A stretch of 64,000 nucleotides of DNA, taken from positions 4,590,501 through 4,654,500 of the forward strand of contig NZ_CP107932.1 in assembly GCF_036032445.1 (NCBI RefSeq). The letters run 5' to 3'. The translations under genes and the position numbers were made by a program. The notes beneath the pieces are model-generated. The model had not been told where the DNA came from, did not search any database, and saw only the letters and a program-made list of their open reading frames with translations. The stretch comes from Nocardia sp. NBC_00416 (GTDB lineage Bacteria > Actinomycetota > Actinomycetes > Mycobacteriales > Mycobacteriaceae). Shown piece after piece: positions 16,867 through 25,462 of this stretch. How positions within the stretch are numbered: position 1 is the stretch's first letter; each line of letters starts with the position of its first letter.

Positions 16867-18086
16867 TCGGGGCCCGCCCCGGTTCTGGAGCGACAGAGTG
16901 AAGGAGCGCAGCGACTGAGCGCCGGAGTGAAGAACCGGGTTTGACAAGGGCCCCGCCGCAGGCGGGACAAACAAACACAGTCGGGGCCCGCCCCGGTTCT
17001 GGAGCGACAGAGCGAAGGAGCGCAGCAACCGAGTGCCGGAATGAAGAAACGGGGTCACGAAGGCCCCGACCCGCAACACCGACAGCGGGGCAAACAAACA
17101 CGGTCGGGGCCCGCCCCGGTTCTGGAGCGACAGAGCGAAGGAGCGCAGCAACCGAGTGCCGGAATGAAGAAACGGGGTCACGAAGGCCCCGACCCGCAAC
17201 ACCGACAGCGGGGCAAACAAACACGGTCGGGGCCCGCCCCGGTTCTGGAGCGACAGAGCGAAGGAGCGCAGCGACTGAGCGGCGGAGTGAAGAACCGGGG
17301 TTGACAAGGGCCCCGACCCGCGGCGCCGGAGGCGCCGCAATAGATACGGTCGGGGCCCGCCCCGGTTCTGGAGCGACAGAGCGAAGGAGCGCAGCGACTG
17401 AGCGGCGGAGTGAAGAACCGGGGTTGACAAGGGCCCCGACCCGCGGCGCCGGAGGCGCCGCAATAGATACGGTCGGGGCCCGCCCCGGTTCTGGAGCGAC
17501 AGAGCGAAGGAGCGCAGCGACTGAGCGGCGGAGTGAAGAACCGGGGTTGACAAGGGCCCCGACCCGCGGCGCCGGAGGCGCCGCAATAGATACGGTCGGG
17601 GCCCGCCCCGGTTCTGGAGCGACAGAGCGAAGGAGCGCAGCGACTGAGCGGCGGAGTGAAGAACCGGGGTTGACAAGGGCCCCGACCCGCGGCGCCGGAG
17701 GCGCCGCAATAGATACGGTCGGGGCCCGCCCCGGTTCTGGAGCGACAGAGCGAAGGAGCGCAGCGACTGAGCGGCGGAGTGAAGAACCGGGGTTGACAAG
17801 GGCCCCGACCCGCGGCGCCGGAGGCGCCGCAATAGATACGGTCGGGGCCCGCCCCGGTTCTGGAGCGACAGAGCGAAGGAGCGCAGCGACTGAGCGGCGG
17901 AGTGAAGAACCGGGGTTAACGAGGGCCCCGACCCGCGGCGCCGGAGGCGCCGCAATAGATACGGTCGGGGCCCGCCCCGGTTCTGGAGCGACAGAGCGAA
18001 GGAGCGCAGCGACTGAGCGGCGGAGTGAAGAACCGGGGTTAACGAGGGCCCCGACCCGCGGCGCCGGAGGCGCCGCAATAGATACA
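16867..18086. repeat. tandem repeat array, ten copies, mostly 123 bp
   Basis: Units begin with TCGGGGCCCGCCCCGG at 16867, 16981, 17104, 17227, 17350, 17473, 17596, 17719, 17842 and 17965. The first is 114 bp, the others 123 bp. Copies 4-10 are nearly identical; copies 9 and 10 carry GGGTTAACGAG where 4-8 have GGGTTGACAAG. Each unit contains GGGCCCCGACC facing GGTCGGGGCCC of the next unit, around an inner hairpin. The inner stem differs by type: GCGGCGCC-GGA-GGCGCCGC in copies 4-10, CCCGC/GCGGG in 2-3, CCCGCC-GCA-GGCGGG in copy 1. The array ends exactly before the AGGAGGG ribosome binding site of the next gene. Confidence 0.95.
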
Positions 18087-18100
18087 GGAGGGTCTTACCG

Positions 18101-20047
18101 GTGGAACCACAGTGGGTACCGACCGAGCGGGATATCGCCGACGCCCGGGTCACCGACTTCGCCCGCTTCGTCGCTACGCGGTCCGGTGCGGAGCTGCCGG
18201 ATTACCACGCTCTGTGGCGCTGGTCGGTGGACAACCTGCCCGAATTCTGGTTGGCGGTCTGGGAGTATTTCGAGCTCGGGGCGATCGCCGGGGAGGTGTT
18301 GCCGTGCCCGGAGATGCCCGGGACACGGTGGTTCCCGGGTACCACGGTGAACTATGTGGACCGGGTCGTCGGTCAGGCGCGTACCGACCGGCCCGCCGTT
18401 TTGCAGGTCACCGAGGGTACCGACGAGGTGGTCGCCACCTCGTGGGCGGGGCTGCTGGGGCAGGTGGCCGCTTTCGCCCGGACGCTGCGCGAGCTCGGGG
18501 TGCGCCCCGGTGACCGGGTGGTCGGCTATCTGCCGAATATCACCGAGACGGTGGTGGCTTTCCTGGGCACCGCGACGATCGGCGCGGTGTGGAGCGCGTG
18601 CGGTCAGGACTATTCGGCCAGGGCCGCTCTGGATCGGCTGGGCCAGCTCGAACCGGTCGTCCTGGTCACGGCGGACGGCTATCGGTACGGCGGGAAAACG
18701 CATGACAAGAGCGCGGATATCGCCGCGCTGCGCGCCGGGCTGGACAGTGTGCGCGCGACCGTCGTGGTCTCCCGGCTGGGCCTCGATATCCCCGACAGCA
18801 CGCCGTGGTCGGCTGCCGCAGATCCTTCCGGCGGCACACCGATTCCCGAGACCGAGACCGTCGATTTCGCCCATCCGCTGTGGATCGTCTTCTCCTCCGG
18901 CACCACCGGCCTGCCCAAGGGCATCGTGCACGGACACGGCGGGGTGGTGCTCGAGCACCTCAAAGCCGTTTCCCTGCAGTCGGATATCGGCCCCGACGAC
19001 ACCTTCTTCTGGTACACCAGCCCCAGCTGGATGATGTGGAACTTCCAGGTCGCCGGGCTGCTCGCCGGGGCGACCATCGTCTGCTACGACGGCAGCCCCG
19101 CCCATCCCCGGCCGGACGCCCTGTGGGAGATCACCGCCCGCACCGGCGCCACCGTTCTGGGCACCAGCCCGGGTTACGTGCTCGGCTGTATGAAGGCGGG
19201 GTCGGTCCCGCGCTCCGATCACGACCTGTCCGCCCTCCGGCTCGTCGGTATCACCGGTTCCTCGCTGCCGCCCGCGTCCGCGCTGTGGCTGCGCGACAAC
19301 GCCGGCGATATCCCGGTGGCGTCCATCAGCGGCGGCACGGATGTGGTCTCGGCGTTCGCCGGGGGTGTGCGCACGGTGCCGGTCTGGCCGGGTGAGTTGT
19401 CGGCGCCTTATCTGGGTGTCGCGCTGGACGCCTACGACGAGGTCGGGCAACCCGTCCGCGGTGAGGTCGGCGAACTGGTGGTCACCTCGCCCATGCCCTC
19501 CATGCCGGTCCGGTTCTGGCACGATCCCGACGGCGAGCGCTACCACGACGCCTACTTCGACTCCTATCCCGGCGTATGGCGGCACGGCGACTGGATCACT
19601 CTTACCGGCCGCGGCAGCGTCGTGGTCCACGGACGTTCCGATTCCACGCTCAACCGGCACGGCATCCGGATGGGTAGCGCCGATATCTATCAGGCGGTCG
19701 AGCGCCTCCCCGAAATCGCCGAAGCTCTGGTCATCGGCGCGGAGCAGCCCGACGGCGGCTACTGGATGCCGCTGTTCGTCGTCTTGGCCCCGGGTGCCGA
19801 ACTCACCGACGACCTGCGCGGCCGGATCAACGAGGTCATCCGCACCGAGGTCTCGCCCCGGCATGTTCCCGACGAGATCCTCGCCGCACCGGCCGTTCCG
19901 CACACTCGCACGGGCAAGAAACTCGAGGTCCCGATCAAACGCCTGTTCCAGGGCGCCGACCCGGCCCGTGTGGTGGAGCGCAGCGCTGTGGACGACCCCG
20001 ATCTGCTCGATTGGTACACCGGTATCCGCCCGCCCGGTAGCCGCTGA
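18101..20047 (+). CDS. acetoacetyl-CoA synthetase (acetoacetate-CoA ligase)
   Basis: A 648-residue ANL-superfamily ligase that activates acetoacetate with ATP and CoA. It has the long N-terminal region of acetoacetyl-CoA and acetyl-CoA synthetases (YHALWRWSVDNLPEFW; TRWFPGTTVNYVD), the AMP-binding loop FSSGTTGLPKGIVHGHGG (around 265-282), FFWYTSPSWMMWNF, which is typical of acetoacetyl-CoA synthetases, the hinge HGRSDSTLNRHGIRMG, and the catalytic lysine in TRTGKKLEVP near the end. GTG 18101 is eight bases after a strong AGGAGGG (18086-18092). The whole upstream region is the repeat array. Activating the acetoacetate made by the leucine operon is a natural role. Confidence 0.93.
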   Translation: MEPQWVPTERDIADARVTDFARFVATRSGAELPDYHALWRWSVDNLPEFWLAVWEYFELGAIAGEVLPCPEMPGTRWFPGTTVNYVDRVVGQARTDRPAVLQVTEGTDEVVATSWAGLLGQVAAFARTLRELGVRPGDRVVGYLPNITETVVAFLGTATIGAVWSACGQDYSARAALDRLGQLEPVVLVTADGYRYGGKTHDKSADIAALRAGLDSVRATVVVSRLGLDIPDSTPWSAAADPSGGTPIPETETVDFAHPLWIVFSSGTTGLPKGIVHGHGGVVLEHLKAVSLQSDIGPDDTFFWYTSPSWMMWNFQVAGLLAGATIVCYDGSPAHPRPDALWEITARTGATVLGTSPGYVLGCMKAGSVPRSDHDLSALRLVGITGSSLPPASALWLRDNAGDIPVASISGGTDVVSAFAGGVRTVPVWPGELSAPYLGVALDAYDEVGQPVRGEVGELVVTSPMPSMPVRFWHDPDGERYHDAYFDSYPGVWRHGDWITLTGRGSVVVHGRSDSTLNRHGIRMGSADIYQAVERLPEIAEALVIGAEQPDGGYWMPLFVVLAPGAELTDDLRGRINEVIRTEVSPRHVPDEILAAPAVPHTRTGKKLEVPIKRLFQGADPARVVERSAVDDPDLLDWYTGIRPPGSR

Positions 20048-20194
20048 AGCGAGGCGGCGGCGCCGGACCGCCCCGCGACGCCGCTACCGGATCGTGCCCT
20101 CGAATACCCACGGCGCGGTGACTCCCGAACTAGCCTGGTCACTGCCGTTACACCTGCACGCACCCAGTCGCTCGGCTCAGAGAGGACAGGCGCT

Positions 20195-21235
20195 ATGAAG
20201 GCACTCCAGTATGTGACCGTCGGTGCGGAACCGGAAGTTCGCGAGATCCCCACCCCCGAACCCGGTCCCGGTGAGGTTCTGCTCCAGGTGACCGCCGCCG
20301 GAGTGTGTCATTCCGACGATTACGTCATGAACAACCCGCCGGAGATGTTCGGCATCGAACTGCCGCTGACCCTCGGTCACGAGGGCGCGGGCCGGGTCGC
20401 CGCCCTCGGCGACGGGGTCCGGGGGATCGATATCGGCACCGATGTCGTGGTCTACGGCCCGTGGGGCTGCGGGAACTGCTGGTTCTGCGCGCAGGGCTTG
20501 GAGAACTACTGTTCGCGAGCCGCTGAGCTGGGCATCTTCCCGCCCGGGCTCGGCGCTCCGGGCGCCATAGCGGAGTATCTGATCGTCGATTCCGCCCGCC
20601 ATCTGGTCCCGATCGGCGACCTCGACCCGGTGGCCACCGTGCCCCTCACCGATGCCGGCCTCACCCCTTACCACGCGATCAAACGCTCGCTGGACAAGTT
20701 GCGCGCGGGCTCCTGGACGGTGGTGATCGGCAGCGGCGGGCTCGGTCATGTCGCGATCCAGCTGCTGCGGCACCTGTCCCCGACCCGTGTCATCGCGTTG
20801 GACGTCAACGACGAGAAACTCGATTTCGCCCGTTCGGTGGGCGCGCACGAGGTCGTGCTCTCCGATGAGAAGGCCGCCGGCAACGTCCGCAAGATCACCG
20901 GCCCGGGCGGTGCGAGCCTGGTCCTCGACTTCGTCGGCTACCAGCCGACCATCGACACCGCCATGGCGGTCGCCGGGGTGGACTCCGATGTCACGATCGT
21001 CGGGATCGGTGACGGCAAGTCGGCGGCGCGCGTCGGGTTCGGTGTCAGCCCGTACGAAGCGACCGCGACCTCGCCGTACTGGGGGGCGCGCGCCGAACTC
21101 ATCGAATTGATCGACCTCGCGCACGCCGGGGTGCTCGATATCGCGGTCGAGCGGTTCAGCCTCGACGAGGGCCCCGAGGCGTATCGGCGGCTCGCGGCAG
21201 GAACGCTGCGGGGACGTGCGGTGATCGTGCCCTAG
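20195..21235 (+). CDS. zinc-dependent alcohol dehydrogenase
   Basis: A 346-residue medium-chain dehydrogenase. Catalytic zinc ligands are visible as Cys in GVCHSDD and His/Glu in GHEGAGRV; the structural zinc site is the four-Cys cluster GCGNCWFCAQGLENYC; the NAD(P)-binding glycine loop is VIGSGGLGHVAIQ, with an Asp (ALDVND) at the end of the second strand, which favours NAD over NADP. It oxidises a primary or secondary alcohol or reduces an aldehyde; the substrate is open. It starts at ATG 20195, 147 bp after the acetoacetyl-CoA synthetase and 83 bp before the double TetR gene. Confidence 0.9.
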   Translation: MKALQYVTVGAEPEVREIPTPEPGPGEVLLQVTAAGVCHSDDYVMNNPPEMFGIELPLTLGHEGAGRVAALGDGVRGIDIGTDVVVYGPWGCGNCWFCAQGLENYCSRAAELGIFPPGLGAPGAIAEYLIVDSARHLVPIGDLDPVATVPLTDAGLTPYHAIKRSLDKLRAGSWTVVIGSGGLGHVAIQLLRHLSPTRVIALDVNDEKLDFARSVGAHEVVLSDEKAAGNVRKITGPGGASLVLDFVGYQPTIDTAMAVAGVDSDVTIVGIGDGKSAARVGFGVSPYEATATSPYWGARAELIELIDLAHAGVLDIAVERFSLDEGPEAYRRLAAGTLRGRAVIVP

Positions 21236-21318
21236 TAGCGCGGGCGCCGACCGCAGAAAACTACACCTGACCGGGGTGCGCGGCGTTGTCGCTGGTGAGC
21301 CGACGTTAGGATTGCGGG

Positions 21319-22611
21319 ATGAGCGTCGACAATCGCCGGGCCCGGTCGTCCTCGCCGTCAGCGGGGGCGAACGGGCGTGACGAGCGCGGCGCCGGTGCGG
21401 CCCGCGTCCCGGAAACGGAGAGCGACGCGGTGGCACGTCCGGTCCGGCGGCGGCCCAAGAACCGGCGGGCCCAGATCGCCGCGGCCGCGGCCAGCGCCTT
21501 CGGCTCGCAGGGCTACCACAGCGTGAGCATGGAGGATATCGCCGGCGGGCTCGGCATCAGCTCCGCGGCGCTGTATCGGCACTACCCCAGCAAGTACGCG
21601 CTGTTCCAGGAGGAATCGCTGCGGGTCGGCCAGGCGATGGCCGAATCGGTCCGGCTGCCGTCCGACACCGCGGACCGGCCGCCCGAACAACTCCTGCGCG
21701 AGGTGCTGACTGCGTTGAGCACGGTAACCGTCGCCAACCGGGCCAGCGTCGCGCTGGTGCGCTGGGAAGGCCGGTACCTCGAGCCTGCCGACCGGGAGAT
21801 CCGGGCCGGGCAGCAGGCCGCGGTACTGGATGCCCTCGATACCCGGGTCGCCGCCTATCGTCCCGGAACCAGCGGCGGCGACCGCGCCGTCCTGGTGGTC
21901 GCCATCCTGTCCGTCATCACCAGCATCGCCGACCATCATGCGACCCTCCCCGCGAAATCGCTTGCCGGGCTGCTGGTTTCCACCTGTGTGGAACTGGCGG
22001 GAGTCGCGCTCCCGCCGCCCGCCGATATCGAACCCGCGCCGCCGGTGGAGATTCCGGATTCGTTCAAACACGAACTGCTGCTGCGCAAGGGCGTCGAACT
22101 GTTCCACGCTCGTGGCTACCCGAATGTGAGCGTGGAGGATATCGCCACTGCGGCAGGGCTTTCCGCGGCGTCGGCGGTGTACCGCTTCTATCGTGGGAAG
22201 AGCGATCTGCTCGCCGCCGCTTTCCGGCGCGCCGCCGAACGGGTGTCGAGCGCCATCGGTCCCGCCGTAGCGGCGGCTTCTGGACCTCGGGACGCGCTGG
22301 ACTCGCTGATTCGCCAGTACGTCGAGGGTTCCTTCGCGGAAAGGGAACTCACCTTCGTCTACTACACCGAGTTCCAGCATGTCCCCATCGAAGAACGGGC
22401 CGCGCTGCGCAATGTGCAGCGGCTGAGCGTGGAGGAATGGGCTCGCCTGGTCCGGCAGGTCCGCCCCGAACTGTCGGGCCCGCAGGCCCGCTTCCTCGTA
22501 CACGCCGCATTCGCATTGGTGGTCGACCTGGGCCGGGCCTTCGGCACGGTCGCGGCGGCGTCCGAGGAACGCGTGGCCCTGCTCATGCGCACAGTGCTGA
22601 ACGGCCGGTGA
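21319..22611 (+). CDS. TetR regulator with two tandem TetR domains
   Basis: A 430-residue protein with two complete TetR DNA-binding heads: first near residues 50-95 (AAAAASAFGSQGYHSVSMED, then LGISSAALYRHYPSK) and second near 255-300 (GVELFHARGYPNVSVEDI, then LSAASAVYRFYRGKSDLL). Each is followed by a helical ligand-binding half. The ordinary TetR protein is ~200 residues, so this is an internal duplication or fusion; such doubles occur in mycolic-acid bacteria. The first ~45 residues are a disordered Arg/Gly/Ala-rich tail. One chain could bind a full palindrome alone. The target may be the adjacent alcohol dehydrogenase or synthetase. Confidence 0.9.
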   Translation: MSVDNRRARSSSPSAGANGRDERGAGAARVPETESDAVARPVRRRPKNRRAQIAAAAASAFGSQGYHSVSMEDIAGGLGISSAALYRHYPSKYALFQEESLRVGQAMAESVRLPSDTADRPPEQLLREVLTALSTVTVANRASVALVRWEGRYLEPADREIRAGQQAAVLDALDTRVAAYRPGTSGGDRAVLVVAILSVITSIADHHATLPAKSLAGLLVSTCVELAGVALPPPADIEPAPPVEIPDSFKHELLLRKGVELFHARGYPNVSVEDIATAAGLSAASAVYRFYRGKSDLLAAAFRRAAERVSSAIGPAVAAASGPRDALDSLIRQYVEGSFAERELTFVYYTEFQHVPIEERAALRNVQRLSVEEWARLVRQVRPELSGPQARFLVHAAFALVVDLGRAFGTVAAASEERVALLMRTVLNGR

Positions 22612-22864
22612 TCATCAGGGCCGGGCCGGCCGCCGCGCGGCGACCGGCTCGGGTACCCGGTGGCCGCGTTGCCGCTGCTTCCGGCGCCGCGCACGACCGT
22701 GGATCCGTAGGCGGATCGCCTGGAATCGAGCGCGGTTCGGAAAATGGTCGGGCCGTTGCGATCCATTGGTACGTACGCAACGAATGAAGGGGTGCTGCTC
22801 GCAGACTCACTCCGAGTTCGGAAGTGAGCCGATGCAGTTCTGGACCCGATGAATTGGAGTGTGC

Positions 22865-23482
22865 ATGCGCGAACTCGTGTCTTCCTCCCCGCCTTCGCCG
22901 ACGCGAGTTCGGCTGGGACTGCGCGGACGTGCGACTCCGTTGCGGAATTCCTGCGCCGCGATTGCTCTCGCTGTGGCCGCGGTTGTCGGCGGGTCGCTCA
23001 CGAATGCCGTTCCAGCGCAGGCGGATCCTGCTACGCAGGCCTTTCGTGACGAGGTTGTGGCGGAACACAACCAGGCGCGGGCCCAGTACGGGGCGCGGCC
23101 CCTGACCTGGAGCGATTCGCTGTACCCGGCCACCCTCGAGTGGGCGACTCAATGCAAGTTCCAGCACTCCCAGCCCGGGGGGAAATACGGCGAGAACCTC
23201 TACGCCTTCGGCGGCACCGATACCGGCACCGCCGTCAAGGACGCGGTCGCGGCCTGGATGGCGGAGGCCGCCGAGTACGACTACGCCAACCCGGTCTTCT
23301 CCAGCGCGACCGGCCACTTCACCCAGGTGGTGTGGAAGTCCACCACGCAGGTCACCGCGGCCGTCGTCAGCTGCCCGGCAGGCAGCATCTTCCCCTCACC
23401 CAGCGTATTCGTCGTGGCTCGCTACAGCCCGCCGGGGAACTTCCAAGGGCAGTTCGGCGAGAACGTAGGCCGCCGGACATAG
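22865..23482 (+). CDS. secreted CAP/SCP-domain protein
   Basis: A 205-residue protein. The N-terminus has Arg-rich residues, a hydrophobic helix (CAAIALAVAAVVGGSL) and a signal-peptidase site after AVPAQA (about residue 55). The mature part is a CAP (cysteine-rich secretory/PR-1) domain with the usual blocks: VAEHNQARAQYG, GENLYAF, the signature TGHFTQVVWKST, and VVARYSPPGNFQGQFGENV. CAP proteins in actinomycetes are extracellular and of unclear activity. ATG 22865 has GGAG five bases upstream; the frame also offers GTG 22859. It converges on the mce operon. Confidence 0.9.
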   Translation: MRELVSSSPPSPTRVRLGLRGRATPLRNSCAAIALAVAAVVGGSLTNAVPAQADPATQAFRDEVVAEHNQARAQYGARPLTWSDSLYPATLEWATQCKFQHSQPGGKYGENLYAFGGTDTGTAVKDAVAAWMAEAAEYDYANPVFSSATGHFTQVVWKSTTQVTAAVVSCPAGSIFPSPSVFVVARYSPPGNFQGQFGENVGRRT

Positions 23483-23515
23483 CTCGAGACCGAGGCGGTC
23501 CGGGCGCCGCTCGAG

Positions 23516-24271
23516 TCACAGCGTCGTGTTCATCTGGTCGACCAGCCACCGGCCGTCGGTTTTCTCCATCCGCATCACCATGGCCAGTTGGCCCGGTGTG
23601 GGTTTTCCCCGGGTGCCGAGGCTGGTGATGGTCTGGCCGATCACCACGACCGCCTCGGCCGAGGTGGCGTCCGCGGATTTGACCGCGCATTGGATGTCAC
23701 CCGCCGTCGACACCACTTCACCGGCGGCCAATGCCTCGCGGAGTTCGCCCGTCGTGGATTCGAACTCCTTTTTCCAAGCACCGGTAGCGCCGTCGAGGAC
23801 CGCGGCGAAGTAGGGGTCCAGGTTCGCGGCGTCGTAGTTGGCCAGGACGGGCGCGTAGCGGCAGGCGGCGCGACGCGCTTCTTCCTGGGTGGTCAGCAGG
23901 TTGTCTTTATCGCGCTCCTGCACGAACAGGTACCCCGCGACACCGATCGCGGCGATCAACAGGACAACCGCGGCCACGAGGCTGGGGAGCAGGACGCGAC
24001 CGGATATTCCGCGGTCCACCGGTTTCGTCCGGTTGCTCGCCGTCTCGCCGGCATCCGGTTCGACACCGGATTTCATTGTTTCGGACGCTGCATCAGCTCC
24101 CCCGACACCGCCGGGCTCCGGTTCGGTGGGTTCCACCGAGACGGCGGCTTCCGCTGCCCGGTGCGCGCTCGGCACGGCATCGCCCGCGACTTCGGCACTA
24201 CCGCTCCCTGATTCGGCCGGACCAGCGAGTTCCGCTTTCCCGGAAGGGGTTTCCGGCGGTGTTCCACTCAT
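23516..24271 (-). CDS. Mce-associated membrane protein
   Basis: A 251-residue protein of the Mce-associated (Mam) family: an ~85-residue disordered cytoplasmic tail rich in Glu, Pro and Thr, one transmembrane helix (LLPSLVAAVVLLIAAIGVAGYLF), and an outer domain with YDAANLDPYFAAVLDGATGAWKKEF and a C-terminal DGRWLVDQMNTTL. These proteins stabilise Mce complexes (established for OmamA and related Mam proteins). It is the last gene of the operon, 12 bp after mceF, with AGGAG from the mceF stop region as ribosome binding site. Confidence 0.85.
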   Translation of the reverse strand: MSGTPPETPSGKAELAGPAESGSGSAEVAGDAVPSAHRAAEAAVSVEPTEPEPGGVGGADAASETMKSGVEPDAGETASNRTKPVDRGISGRVLLPSLVAAVVLLIAAIGVAGYLFVQERDKDNLLTTQEEARRAACRYAPVLANYDAANLDPYFAAVLDGATGAWKKEFESTTGELREALAAGEVVSTAGDIQCAVKSADATSAEAVVVIGQTITSLGTRGKPTPGQLAMVMRMEKTDGRWLVDQMNTTL

Positions 24272-24283
24272 TCTCGACTGCTC

Positions 24284-25462
24284 CTAACGACCGGGAACGG
24301 GAAGGGACAATTCGTCACCGCTGACCCCCGGCGGCGGCCCGGCCGTCGTGTCGGGCACATCGGGCCGGGGCGCGTTGGCGGAGCCGCGGACCTGCAACGC
24401 GGGGTCGTCGGTGACGCAGTAGTTGTAGAGCCGCACCCGGGTATCGGCCCGCTCGGTGGGGACGACCGGGACTGTCTCGTAGTCGCAGGTGGGGCGCGGC
24501 CAGATATCCACCAGGGTGTTGAACACACCGTTCCGCACCGGGATGCCGAGCGCCTCGGTGCCCACCCGCAGGCCCGGGAACAGCGCGGCGATCGCGGGCT
24601 GCCGTAGTTTCGCGGCGCGGGTGATGGCCAGGAAATTGGTCACCAAATTGGTGATCGGGTCCTGGGTCTCATCGATGAATCCGCCCACGGTGGCCAGTTG
24701 GCCGGGGGCGAGATCCAGTAGGCGGCGCACTTCCTGGTCGGCGGCGGTGAGCTGCCCGAACAGCACCCCCGCGCTGCCGGTGAGCGTGCCGAGGTCCGGT
24801 TGTGCGTACTGGGTGGTGTCGGCGATGACGGTGAGGTTCTCCAGGAGTTGCCGGGTCTGCGGCAGCAGCTGTTCGAGACCGGCCATGGCCCGGCTGATTC
24901 CGGAGACCATATCGCGCAACCGGTCCGGGCCCCCGGCCAGTGCTCTGTCCAGTTCGTCCACGATCACGGTGAGCCGATCCGGGTTGAGCCCGTCGATCAT
25001 GGCGCTCATATTCGACAGCAGTGATTGTGTGGTCACCGGAATCCGGGTTCGCTCTGCCTCGACCCGATCGCCGTCGCGCAGGTACGGCCCGGATTCGCTG
25101 TCGGGGCGGAAGTCCAGATATTGCTCGCCGACCGCCGAGAGCCGGCCGACGGCGACGGTGCCGCCGACCGGGATCCGGATATCGGAGTCGATCTCGGCGA
25201 CCGCATCGATCCCGGTATCGGAGACGCGCACCTCGGCGACCCGGCCCACGCGGGTGCCGCGGAAGGTGACATCGTTGTGCGCGAGCAACCCGCCCGACCC
25301 GCGCAGTTCCACGGTCACCCGGTAGGTGGCGTCGGGCAGCAGGTTGAGCCGCAGCACCTCGGCGCCGAGATATCCGCAGCCGACGACCAGGACGACGACC
25401 AGGCCGATATTCGCGACCCCGATCCGATGCCGCACCAGCCAGTTCCAGAGTGGAATGTTCAC
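24284..25462 (-). CDS. mceF: Mce family protein, MceF
   Basis: A 392-residue protein with an N-terminal membrane anchor (IGVANIGLVVVLVVGCGYLG), then the MlaD/MCE domain (TYRVTVELRGSGGLLAHNDVTFRGTRVGRVAEV) and a long helical region ending in a Pro-rich tail. It would form part of the hetero-hexameric tunnel that carries lipids across the cell envelope. The start is GTG 25462, overlapping the mceE stop by 4 bp (GTGA). A short Cys-containing C-terminal region (TCDYETVP, YNYCVTDD) could form a disulfide, as seen in other Mce subunits. Confidence 0.88.
   Translation of the reverse strand: MNIPLWNWLVRHRIGVANIGLVVVLVVGCGYLGAEVLRLNLLPDATYRVTVELRGSGGLLAHNDVTFRGTRVGRVAEVRVSDTGIDAVAEIDSDIRIPVGGTVAVGRLSAVGEQYLDFRPDSESGPYLRDGDRVEAERTRIPVTTQSLLSNMSAMIDGLNPDRLTVIVDELDRALAGGPDRLRDMVSGISRAMAGLEQLLPQTRQLLENLTVIADTTQYAQPDLGTLTGSAGVLFGQLTAADQEVRRLLDLAPGQLATVGGFIDETQDPITNLVTNFLAITRAAKLRQPAIAALFPGLRVGTEALGIPVRNGVFNTLVDIWPRPTCDYETVPVVPTERADTRVRLYNYCVTDDPALQVRGSANAPRPDVPDTTAGPPPGVSGDELSLPVPGR

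Noticed and set aside
17303..17308. TTGACA in repeat copies as a -35 promoter element.
   Set aside because: No -10 box at a proper distance; the next AT-rich word (TAGATA) is over 30 bases away, and copies 9-10 have lost the TTGACA.
16867..18086. Possible CRISPR array.
   Set aside because: The units are repeated along their full 123 bp; there are no unique spacers and no cas genes.
16855..18350. Long open frames on both strands across the repeat array (432 and 469 codons).
   Set aside because: Their openness follows from a unit length divisible by three; the peptides are periodic, Arg/Gly-rich, exist on both strands and the plus one runs out of frame into the synthetase gene.
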